From Larix sibirica (taxonomy: Eukaryota; Streptophyta; Pinopsida; Pinales; Pinaceae), in contig NWUY0300017234.1 in the NCBI GenBank assembly GCA_004151065.3, positions 34,450 to 54,661 of the forward strand: a DNA stretch of 20,212 bases, in the 5' to 3' direction. Position numbers and translations under genes: made by a program. Positions 1-6,370 of this stretch are shown here, piece after piece. The notes beneath the pieces were generated by a model. The model made no database searches, had not been told where the DNA came from, and saw only the letters and a list, made by a program, of their open reading frames with translations. The number at the start of each line of letters is the position of its first letter. The first letter of the stretch is position 1.

Positions 1-200
1 TGATGATGGTATTATGAGTAATGTGTTATTTTTTCATATATATGAATACTACATATTTGCAAAAGGAAATGAAGATTAATATTGGATCATATGTAACATG
101 TGTGAAATGTTGCAATGTCCTTTTTAAAAGTAATTAAAAAAATTAAATTCGTTTTTGTAACATATTTAGTGTGAATTGTAATTGTACTATTTATTTGTTT
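1..200. other. Unique AT-rich left flank, no gene seen
   Basis: This stretch lies before the first 'n' and is not repeated elsewhere in the window. It is AT-rich with short A and T runs. I see no open reading frame of note, no LTR end and no similarity to the end of the 10-kb unit, so it does not extend the tandem array to the left. Confidence 0.7.
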
Positions 201-201
201 N
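201..201. other. Single undetermined base (n), start of unit copy 1
   Basis: One 'n' separates the unique left flank from the first copy of the 10-kb unit. An identical 'n' precedes the second copy at 10193, in both cases directly followed by aaccatatgc. A lone n at both unit starts suggests an assembly join or gap of unknown size rather than an ordinary ambiguous base call. Confidence 0.9.
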
Positions 202-210
202 AACCATATG

Positions 211-252
211 CATCGATTTTTAATTGTCGATACATAAAACGCTAAATCGATG
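211..252. repeat. 9-bp inverted repeat near the unit start
   Basis: CATCGATTT at 211-219 is the exact reverse complement of AAATCGATG at 244-252, leaving a 24-base loop that itself contains a further TCGAT. It lies 10 bp inside the start of the unit. The function is unknown; it may be a worn end of a mobile element, or chance in AT-rich DNA. Confidence 0.5.
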
Positions 253-350
253 GCGGGGCCTTGGCCTTGAGCTCCTCACCATGATTTAATAACGATATTT
301 ACATCATTTACAATTTTAATGCAATAGGGTCAAAATCGAGATATTACATC

Positions 351-726
351 ATGTATCTAGAAAGATTCTTGAAGCTTTCAATTACTTGCATGAGCAAGAT
401 AGATAGATTGGTTAGATATCTAGCTAGGATCACAATGTTGAGAGATCGATTTCCTACCACAGGGACAATAATGCAAGATAAGGAGTTGGTGTCCATTGCT
501 TTGAATGTACTTGTTCCATATAGGAGGCCTTTTCCCTATGGTGTATGTTCTCATGAGAAATTTTCAAATTTTACAAAGATTTGGGATGACCTTTGGTAGG
601 AAGAGATCAAGTTGGAGTCATGTTCTATAGTGAAAGAAGAAGTAGCCTTTGTTGGAAGGACAAAGAAGGACATAAAGAAATCATAGAAGAAAGGTAAGAT
701 GGGAGACTCAAGTCCAAGAATGTAAT
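351..726 (+). pseudogene. Copia-type retrotransposon gag relic
   Basis: This is a fragment of the gag (capsid) part of a Ty1/copia-class polyprotein, which in an active element packages the RNA into particles. The reading frame from 351 is open to an amber stop at 597-599 and then continues in the same frame as recognisable gag to 726, broken again by TAG within the basic stretch. Residues that fit the family are the RYLARITMLRDR segment, the ELVSIALN segment and the WDDLW-stop-EEIKLES segment, which matches the usual W-D-D-x-x-Q-E-E pattern with the Gln codon changed to TAG. The N-terminal part of gag is missing or unrecognisable, and no zinc knuckle follows. The ATG at 351 is an internal Met, not a true start. 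The LTR-like sequence at about 721 cuts it off. No functional product is expected. Confidence 0.72.
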
Positions 727-773
727 GTACCTAGGGAGGATAATATGGGGTACCTAGGGAGGTACCTAAGGGG
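727..773 (+). repeat. Three short direct repeats of GTACCTARGGRG
   Basis: GTACCTAGGGAGG occurs at 727-739 and 750-762, and a variant GTACCTAAGGGG at 762-773. In an LTR this position would be the U3 region, where short repeats often act as enhancer elements. That role is inference only. Confidence 0.6.
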
Positions 774-895
774 ATAATGACTGTAATGTGAATAGACCCA
801 CTTGGTAGTGGTGGGTAATAAATATGCCCACTACATAGTTAGTAAAAATAATATAACTATAATGGGTAGTTGGCATAGGAATACTCATGAGAAAG

Positions 896-903
896 TATAA
901 ATA
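896..903 (+). promoter_or_regulatory. TATA box (TATAAATA) in the LTR-like remnant
   Basis: TATAAATA at 896-903 sits about 175 bp into the LTR-like region and about 100 bp upstream of the R/U5-like stretch, a normal spacing for a plant LTR promoter. Activity cannot be judged from sequence. Confidence 0.4.
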
Positions 904-1107
904 CACATGTGTATCATTGTACTGGGAAAGTTAGATGTTAGTATTTTATTGAAACAAGCATGGATTATGGAATTATTTATTCCTTAAGTAAATATTGATA
1001 GGGTTTCCCTACCTCAAGGGTTTTCATATTAATAAAGTATGGAGCATTTTTAAATATTATAGCTTGTGATTTAATAAATTCTTGGTTATATTATGTGTGA
1101 TTTTACA

Positions 1108-1873
1108 TGTAGATCTATGGTACATAATACTTGGTATAAAATACCTTTCTTGGGAAAAAGGATGGATTTTTTTTTGTTGGGGGGGGGCATATTTTTTTAA
1201 GGGAAAAAAGAGTAAGACAACATTCAACTCAATTTTTGAAACCTTTTATAGATTCATGTTCCATTACTTGTTGATCATGTGCCATTTGTAGTTTCTAGCA
1301 ATAATATGAATGGTCCTTCTAGTCTTGATGAGGCATATGCGAAAACATGTATGGTGGGATTCCATGGAGACAAGTTCAAAACCTATAATGCAATTAGAGA
1401 TTGATACTGGGATTATAGTTGCTACGAGTGTTGTAGAGTACTGGGACATCTTTCTTGGACTCTCTCAAAGAGGGATTTGACATTAATGTCAATTTTTCTT
1501 CAAGGTCCTCTCACAAAAAAGGAGGTGACCTTGATAAAGTTATAGCTTCAATTTCCAAATGATTTTAGGTGTATGGACAAGATACACATGCTTAAAAGTT
1601 GTCGATATCACTACATGGGTTGTTTCTTGTACCACGAACATGGTGTTTAAGGATGGATGGGATTTATGTAGTTGTTTATCTTAGTGATTTTGATAGATTT
1701 GATCCACTTGTCTTATTCTTGTATGGATATATGATTATCTTTGCAAACATCTTGAACATATCATGATGTGGTGTCTCTATATTTTGGCCTATGATGTTTC
1801 CTTGAGGGATGATGGAGTTACGTAGGTGGATTATGCTACAAGGTTGTGTTCCTGCACATTTACAAGTGGTTAG
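1108..1873 (+). other. No recognisable gene; probably decayed middle of the copia element
   Basis: This stretch lies between the LTR-like remnant and the post-integrase relic, where the protease and integrase core should be. It includes T9 and G9 runs at 1167-1175 and 1179-1187. I could not place the catalytic Asp of the protease or the integrase D,D,E residues in any frame, so those domains are deleted or worn away. Confidence 0.5.
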
Positions 1874-2053
1874 TGTTCCTTGGAGGTTCAAGGTGTTGTG
1901 ATAGCATCTTGTTTTGTTGGATATAGTAAAAATTCCATAGCTTACAAGATCAAAATTCCAACACAACAAAAGACTGTGTTGACCAGATCACATAAGGATA
2001 TGAATTCTTCTAGTTCACATGAATCTCCTTTAGAGATTGAAGGGAAAAATTAG
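1874..2053 (+). pseudogene. Copia-type post-integrase domain relic
   Basis: The + frame between stops at 1871-1873 and 2051-2053 holds a stretch typical of the region just after the integrase core in copia polyproteins. The CFVGYSKNSIAYKIKIP segment, followed by a Lys-Thr-Val and Arg-Ser segment, matches the family pattern of F-V-G-Y-S, S-x-A-Y-(R/K)-I and K-x-V-x-x-R. In an active element this segment helps bind DNA during integration. About 60 codons are left, without integrase catalytic residues. It is in the same orientation as the gag relic upstream and the reverse transcriptase relic downstream, so all three probably come from one element. Confidence 0.72.
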
Positions 2054-2262
2054 GTTGATATTTAATAGGATAATTCAAACGGCATAGCTTATTTAGATTC
2101 AAGGGTGGATGAGGTGAGATTTGGGATGGATATCCCCTCATTTTTATTCAATTACACAAGAATACGAGATGGATTACCCAAAAATTACAAGATTCACAAG
2201 AGCATGTAGGATCACATAGATCTTCAATGAGAGGGATTATCCCTCCTAGGATATATGCTTAA

Positions 2263-2421
2263 CATATTACATTGCCTTCTTCAATTTGTGATCCTTGTAG
2301 TTTCCTTGAGGAGGTGATATGGGATTCCTTAATGGAGGAGTGTAATATTTGGGAAACATTGGTTGACTTAGAGATTATAGTAGGTTCAAATTTATAGATG
2401 TATCGTTTGGTTGAGTTGTAG
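2263..2421 (+). pseudogene. Start of a copia-type reverse transcriptase, relic
   Basis: Between stops at 2260-2262 and 2395-2397 the + frame carries CSFLEEVIWDSLMEE, then NIWETL and IIVGSNL. This follows the order seen at the N-terminal edge of copia reverse transcriptases: an S-F-x-E-A/V segment, W-x-x-A-M-x-E-E, W-x-x-V/L, then V-G-S-K/R-W. The relic continues weakly past the stop (MYRLVEL). The polymerase palm with its catalytic aspartates and the whole RNase H domain are absent: a polypurine tract and LTR-like start follow only about 40 bp later. This is therefore a large internal deletion, not just point decay. Confidence 0.62.
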
Positions 2422-2459
2422 ATGGAGCAAACTAGTGTTGGTAAACACACTTTCCTTGT

Positions 2460-2469
2460 AAAGAGGGAG
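2460..2469 (+). other. Polypurine tract of the copia-like element
   Basis: AAAGAGGGAG at 2460-2469 is an all-purine tract directly followed by TGTTATATTT, the expected arrangement for plus-strand priming just upstream of a 3' LTR. It fits the orientation of the gag, integrase and reverse transcriptase relics upstream. Confidence 0.6.
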
Positions 2470-3698
2470 TGTTATATTTTGGGGTTATTCTGAAAGTATC
2501 TACGCCATGCTTGGGGTTTCTTTATGTGAGGTGAGGAACATGGTGTATGGATTACCCTTGGTTATGGCATGATGGACATACACATGGGAGGTGGCTTGAT
2601 CATTTATTACTTCACCTTGTATGGATGCTTGTGTGGTATTCATCCTTGGATTATTGGAGACCTATGATGGCACAATGACATTCTTAATGATGGCCACATG
2701 GAGAGTGGGTTTCTTACTTGGAGGATGACTTACCTTGGAAAAAATTTGGACATCCTCGAATAGAGAATTGATCTCTAGATGGAATGGGGTAACTTGGTTG
2801 CTAGACAAAATTCTTGGGATTAACATGAGGATGCTTGAGTTGAGAAGTGATCATGTAGGTAGGGTGTACCAAGAGGTACACATGGTTTATGAGGGAGCGT
2901 TGGAGGTTTGGATGGTTGTAGAGGTGGAGCATTAAAATATTCTTGAGGAGAGATCATACTTAGAGACATTCTTGCTGGACATCATCACCTTGGATATTGG
3001 CATGTGTTTCTTGCAATGGAATACTTTACATGTGGGCCTAATTAGTAGGTTTCTTGTTGTGGACTTGATCCACTTTGTATTGTTGAGGATATATTATTTC
3101 CATATGTTTATTCATTCACACACTTCTATTAGAGATGTAAGAAGTAGATTGAACCCATATCTCTCTCTATCTCATACTCTTAACTATATTACGTCTCTTT
3201 GTCTTGGAGTGCCATAGTTCTTGGACGAAATTAAAAGGGAATATTAGGGTTAGTGTTTTTCCCTATGGAGGTAAAGAATATATTTTTGTGTTAAACCTTG
3301 GAAGGGTAAAACAAGCATTATATCTTATAGATATTAGGAGAGAAGAAGACTTTTTTTTTGGTATTTGGAAACCCTAATGCTGTTTTATGTGTTTATTGAG
3401 GAGAAGAGAGTAGGATACACCCTCTACAATTGTGGGATGAAAGTGTATGAGCCAAGGAGGATATTTGGTGGAGTAACCAACTTTGGTTAGGAGTGATTCC
3501 TAGCTTGGAGGATTTCATGGATAGGGGTTTACCATGTCTTCCCTAGCTAGGTTTTGGAGATCTTAACTTGTAACTACTTGTGATAAGCTATTGGTATGAA
3601 AATGTATTTTCATCTCTTATATATAAATGAATTTTTTCAGTTGTCCATATAGTTTGTGTTATTTTCTCTTTTGGGTGGATTCCAACCTTTATTATTCA
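2470..3698 (+). mobile_element. Candidate long 3' LTR of the copia-like element
   Basis: The stretch begins TG right after the polypurine tract. Its last 100 bp, with TTTTTCAGTTG (about 3634-3644) and TTATTTTCTCTTTTGGGTGG, resemble the U5 end of plant LTRs; TTATTCA at 3692-3698 offers a CA end. No second copy of this LTR lies in the unit, so the boundaries cannot be checked by LTR-LTR alignment. The bases after 3698 weakly resemble a primer binding site (TGATTTCAAA), which would make this a 5' LTR of another element instead. Short + frames inside it (2735-2935, 2972-3217) look like chance. Confidence 0.4.
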
Positions 3699-3708
3699 TG
3701 TTGATTTC

Positions 3709-3713
3709 AAATA
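3709..3713. repeat. Target site duplication AAATA, left of the G-patch element
   Basis: AAATA at 3709-3713 abuts the TG of the left LTR and is identical to 6366-6370 just past the CA of the right LTR. Five bases is the standard duplication made by retroelement integrases. Confidence 0.9.
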
Positions 3714-3909
3714 TGAAGAGAATTTATTAATCTGTCTTGAGAAAAATACATGAGGGTTCTCCTTATACAACAATGGAGAAGGCCCATGAATAGAATTCCT
3801 ATGTGAACTTACAACTCACAAGGCTTGGCTTACAACCTGGATTCCTTGGAAATACAAGAACAACCAATCTTCCTTGGAAAAGACTCCTCAAAAAATACAA
3901 ACACTAACA
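3714..3909 (-). repeat. 3' LTR of the G-patch element (196 bp)
   Basis: The stretch starts TGAAGAG and ends CACTAACA on the + strand and aligns end to end with 6172-6365. The TATA-like site of its partner is altered here: on the minus strand this LTR reads GTATAAGG where the 5' LTR reads TATATAAG. It has three extra bases (CTC/TCC) near 3886 and lacks one T near 3747 compared with the other LTR. Confidence 0.9.
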
Positions 3910-3916
3910 ACCCCCA
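3910..3916 (-). other. Probable polypurine tract of the G-patch element
   Basis: On the minus strand the bases just before the 3' LTR read ATGGGGGT and then TGTTAG. The G5 run is in the right place for plus-strand priming but is short and ends with a T, so it is a weak or worn tract. A longer purine tract lies inside the element at about 4984-5009. Confidence 0.5.
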
Positions 3917-5213
3917 TAAGTAAAATGTAGGGAGGAAAGAAAAGAAAAACAAAGATGGGTCCTGGCAATGAGGCTTGATAAGGTACCCATGTACAAACTA
4001 CTTTCATAACTAGAGAAAAGGAGAAAACCTCATGAGAAAAACTCCTCCCCAAAAGAGAGAAAAATCACACATGTGATGAAAAATGCATGAATTGAAGAAG
4101 ATCCAACAATGATGAAATGAATGGAAAGAATAGGAGACCTACCAAAATTATGAAAGAGTATTGATCCAAGTAACCTCAAACACCCGAGACATTGAACATT
4201 GAATGTATACCATCCAAACTATTGAAGCGATGAGAGTTGAATGCACACTGATCAAAATAAATTGATATTCTAGAATGAATCCTATAAATGGAGAAAAATT
4301 CATATGTTGAGTGTCCTTATGGACACCAATCCATCTCATTGAACTATATGGGTAGCTAGCCACTGCAACCTCCAAGTCCAAATAGGAACTATTGCTATGT
4401 ACAAGGCTCACTCTGATGATGTGTGATCTTGATCAAAGTTGGAGAATAAAGAAATCACCTAAGTAAGAATTGCATACCACCTCCCAAAATGATGAACTAA
4501 GTGGAAGAGATGATGGAAATGGTTGTCAGCAGTTGAAGGTGAAATTATAGATTCCAAGTTAAAGGTGAAAAAGATGCAAAATTACCTAAGCAATAAACAC
4601 TCCAAAGTGGCAAGCTCCATGACACTGCCAATGAGGAAATATAGGTAGACAAATACTTGGTAACAATCCAATGAACTATCTACATGAGTGGATCGAAATC
4701 CACTATCAAAAGTGAAGAACTAGAGGTACCATCAATAAATGCCATCATGGACAACAATCCTCAATATGGGTTCTGACTAACAAAGCCATTTTAGATACCC
4801 ATTTACAATAGAGGAATCAAAATTTGAGCTCATAGGAAGATGTGGTGTGCAACCACTCTTTGGAAAGAGAGCAGAGATCTTATTACAATGCTTCAAAAAA
4901 AGGAAATAAAATGAAGGCTCCAAGAGTAGTGATGGAAAACATATGACCAATAACCCCCGAATACAATATATTGGAAAAAAGCCTCCAATTCTCCAATTCT
5001 CCCCCCCATGAAACATAATTGAGGTGTAAATACATCACCAATAGAAAAATGCATCAATAGATATCAGTCGAATCTCAATCAACCAAAAAAACAAGTCCAA
5101 CTTTAGTGGACTACCACTAGTGGTCAAACATTAATGGACCACTCAAAGGAAGTCATCGGTAAGAGGAACATTGTACGATTGTACAATTGAAGATACACAT
5201 AGATATGAAGTCT
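3917..5213 (-). other. Non-coding internal part of the G-patch element
   Basis: About 1.3 kb between the end of the coding relic and the 3' LTR. The short frames here on either strand (for example minus 4148-4411 and 4777-5016) show no family I recognise. Notable sites are a perfect 12-bp palindrome ACCACTAGTGGT at 5113-5124 and, on the minus strand, a purine-rich tract with a G7 run near 5002-5008. Confidence 0.5.
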
Positions 5214-5642
5214 TCAAACATATATGTAAATGAATCCATGATTGTTCATCAATCCAACCAAAAAATAGAGTTGACCCTGGTCCACAATTTTGTCTTTCAC
5301 ATCTTTTCTGGAATTTTGAAAAGTAGGATTTCCATCCTTCCAAGAATTTTCTTTCCTGGGAACATTTCTCCAACTCTTTTGAGAATGTATATATGGAAAA
5401 TATTTTTGTTTTGGCTGAACCAAAGAGGTAGGGTTAGGTTCTGGTTCACTGATAGAAGCGAAACAACCCTGCACATCAACAGTAATGTTGTTTGCAACAA
5501 CATTCTCAATTTCTTTCTTTCTAGGGGCAACCAACTCATCAACAAGTTGCTCTTCACTTTGAATTCCACCAGTAACAAATACAACTTTTAGACTCAACAA
5601 GGCCAAGTGAAGACAAAGAGGGAACAAAAATATCATATCCAA
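5214..5642 (-). pseudogene. C-terminal part of the G-patch coding relic
   Basis: A 142-codon open stretch on the minus strand continues the G-patch reading region after a frame change near 5640. Its first residues (MDMIFLFPLC) are probably an out-of-frame reading of the G-patch end: the neighbouring frame gives RVGLGYD at about 5634-5654, which fits the domain better. From about residue 24 on it has an acidic stretch (EEQLVDELVAPRKKEIE), a Ser/Pro-rich linker, and then a polar, basic and Trp-containing stretch (SQKSWRNVPRKENSWKDGNP). I recognise no enzyme. The overlapping + frame at 5187-5591 is antisense and not preferred. Confidence 0.5.
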
Positions 5643-5756
5643 GACCTACTCTTGCTATATGCAACTCGGGGAAATAGCAACAGTAATACCCTATCCGTTC
5701 TCCCCAAGTCCTCCTCTAGTATAGCCCATTTTACTCAACAATTGAGACCCAATACC
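5634..5756 (-). pseudogene. G-patch domain, broken by one stop and a frame change
   Basis: On the minus strand residues from 5756 read GIGSQLLSKMGYTRGGLG, then ENG, a stop at 5691-5693, GIT, and after a frame change RVGLGYD ending about 5634. This is the layout of a G-patch: an invariant-rich G-x-x-L-L-x-K-M-G-(Y/W) start, G-G-L-G, N-x-Q-G with the Gln codon changed to TAG, and a closing G-L-G-Y. The length, about 41 codons, is close to the usual 45-50. G-patch domains bind RNA or activate DEAH-box helicases in splicing and ribosome assembly, and are also known in some retroviral and plant gypsy polyproteins. Here it follows a charged helical stretch, as in a cellular gene fragment. Whether it was captured from a host gene or is an old part of the element is open. 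Confidence 0.78.
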
Positions 5757-6080
5757 TATAGTGTGTTTTTCAAAGCTAGGAGAAACACGAGCATTAGTAG
5801 ACAATAAAGCATGTGATGAAAGATAGACATCAACATCCTTACAAACAGTTGGTATACAATCAATATCATCAATAGGTGAGCTTGGAAGCTTAGTCTTCAT
5901 CTCAACATTATGCAGTCTTCATCTCAACATTATGCAGTCGATAGACTTTTTCCTCATGGTCATGTCTACAAACTAGTAATCCTTGAATTGTCTCATCCTT
6001 CTCAGTTAGCTACAACAACAATGACTCATGATATTCCTTCAAAGCTTGATACTCATCAAACATCCTATCATTTTTTCCTT
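5693..6080 (-). pseudogene. N-terminal part of the G-patch coding relic (charged, helix-prone)
   Basis: Minus-strand reading from about 6080 gives a charged, helix-prone segment (DEYQALKEYHESLLL, stop, LTEKDETIQGLL). It runs into an E-E-K-V-Y-R-L-H segment and then, after a 22-bp tandem duplication, into KLPSSPIDDIDCIP and the G-patch. The stop at 6010-6012 (TAG) replaces what was probably a Gln codon. The 22-bp duplication at 5893-5936 is not a multiple of three and shifts the frame. The open stretch from Met at 5898-5900 to the stop at 5691-5693 is 69 codons. Position 6044 differs between the 10-kb copies (Ala codon here, Asp codon at 16036). Not functional as it stands. Confidence 0.6.
5893..5936. 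repeat. Perfect 22-bp tandem duplication
   Basis: The 22-base sequence starting GTCTTCATCTC and ending ATTATGCA occurs at 5893-5914 and again at 5915-5936, followed by GTC. Removing one copy joins the upstream and downstream minus-strand reading frames, so the duplication arose inside a former coding region and broke it. Confidence 0.95.
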
Positions 6081-6159
6081 AAATAAATACAGGTATAAAC
6101 TTGTTCAACAGGATTGCAGGATCACAACCTCTCTCATGAGAGAGTAAGGGATGTGCCTT

Positions 6160-6171
6160 GCTTTGATACCA
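6160..6171 (-). other. Primer binding site of the G-patch element (initiator Met tRNA)
   Basis: The minus strand reads TGGTATCAAAGC, touching the CA end of the 5' LTR with no spacer. It differs at one base from the common plant site TGGTATCAGAGC, which pairs with the 3' end of initiator methionine tRNA. This fixes the direction of the element. Confidence 0.9.
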
Positions 6172-6365
6172 TGAAGAGATTTTATTAATTTGTCTTGAGA
6201 AAAATTACACGAGGATTATCCTTATATAGTATTGGAGAAGGCCCATGAATAGAATTCCTACATGAGCTTACAACTCACAAGGCTTGGCTTACAACATGGC
6301 TTCCTTGGAAAGACAAGGACAACCAATCTTCCTTGGACAAGACTCAAAAAATACAAACACTAACA
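6172..6365 (-). repeat. 5' LTR of the G-patch element (194 bp)
   Basis: It pairs with 3714-3909 at about 91 percent identity by eye. It starts TG and ends CA on the + strand and is bordered by the primer binding site on one side and AAATA on the other. On the minus strand it carries TATATAAG, with a CCAAT motif just before it, leaving about 50 bp to the LTR end for R and U5. Confidence 0.92.
6221..6228 (-). promoter_or_regulatory. TATA box (TATATAAG) of the 5' LTR
   Basis: The minus strand reads TATATAAG here, about 137 bp into the LTR in its own direction. The matching site in the other LTR is mutated, so only this 5' LTR keeps a plausible core promoter. Confidence 0.5.
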
Positions 6366-6370
6366 AAATA
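6366..6370. repeat. Target site duplication AAATA, right of the G-patch element
   Basis: Identical to 3709-3713. With the element and one AAATA removed, the host sequence would have read ttgatttcaaata directly into atatattg. Confidence 0.9.

Larger units (their letters stand above)
721..1107 (+). mobile_element. LTR-like remnant interrupting the copia gag relic
   Basis: Directly after the gag relic the sequence takes on the character of a plant LTR. There is a TG start (721), short repeats at 727-773, a TATA box at 896-903, and a downstream GGGTTTCCCTACCTCAAGGG-type stretch (about 1001-1020) like the R/U5 part of many plant LTRs. TTTTACA at 1101-1107 is a possible CA end. The flanking five bases (AAGAA and TGTAG) do not match, so either these boundaries are wrong or the insertion is old or rearranged. 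It could be a solo LTR or part of the surrounding element. Confidence 0.4.
3714..6365 (-). mobile_element. Complete non-autonomous LTR retrotransposon carrying a G-patch gene fragment
   Basis: This 2,652-bp element is read on the minus strand. Its parts are a 5' LTR at 6172-6365, a primer binding site at 6160-6171 touching that LTR, a broken coding region from about 6080 to 5214, a long AT-rich untranslated stretch, a G-rich tract at 3911-3915, a 3' LTR at 3714-3909, and AAATA duplications on both sides. The coding part has a G-patch domain but no gag, protease, integrase or reverse transcriptase that I can recognise, so movement must have relied on proteins from another element. The LTRs differ by about 17 substitutions and two gaps in about 195 bp by eye, so the insertion is old compared with the near-identical 10-kb copies. 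Confidence 0.88.

Noticed and set aside
1179-1187. G9 run as a G-quadruplex
   Set aside because: A single G run does not provide the four separate runs needed within one strand.
1676-1969. 97-codon minus strand frame
   Set aside because: It runs antisense across the recognisable copia post-integrase segment on the + strand.
2735-3217. Two short + strand frames of 66 and 81 codons
   Set aside because: They lie inside the candidate LTR, have no similarity I recognise, and one differs between copies by a non-conservative Leu to Pro change.
4148-5016. Minus-strand frames of 87 and 79 codons in the 3' part of the G-patch element
   Set aside because: They lie in the sense direction of the element but show no domain and are separated by stops; too weak to call as genes.
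5113-5124. Palindrome ACCACTAGTGGT as an operator-like site
   Set aside because: A 12-bp palindrome can occur by chance in 10 kb, and nothing around it suggests a bound regulator.
5187-5591. 134-codon + strand frame
   Set aside because: It is antisense to the G-patch coding relic, whose direction is fixed by the primer binding site and LTRs, and I recognise no family in it.
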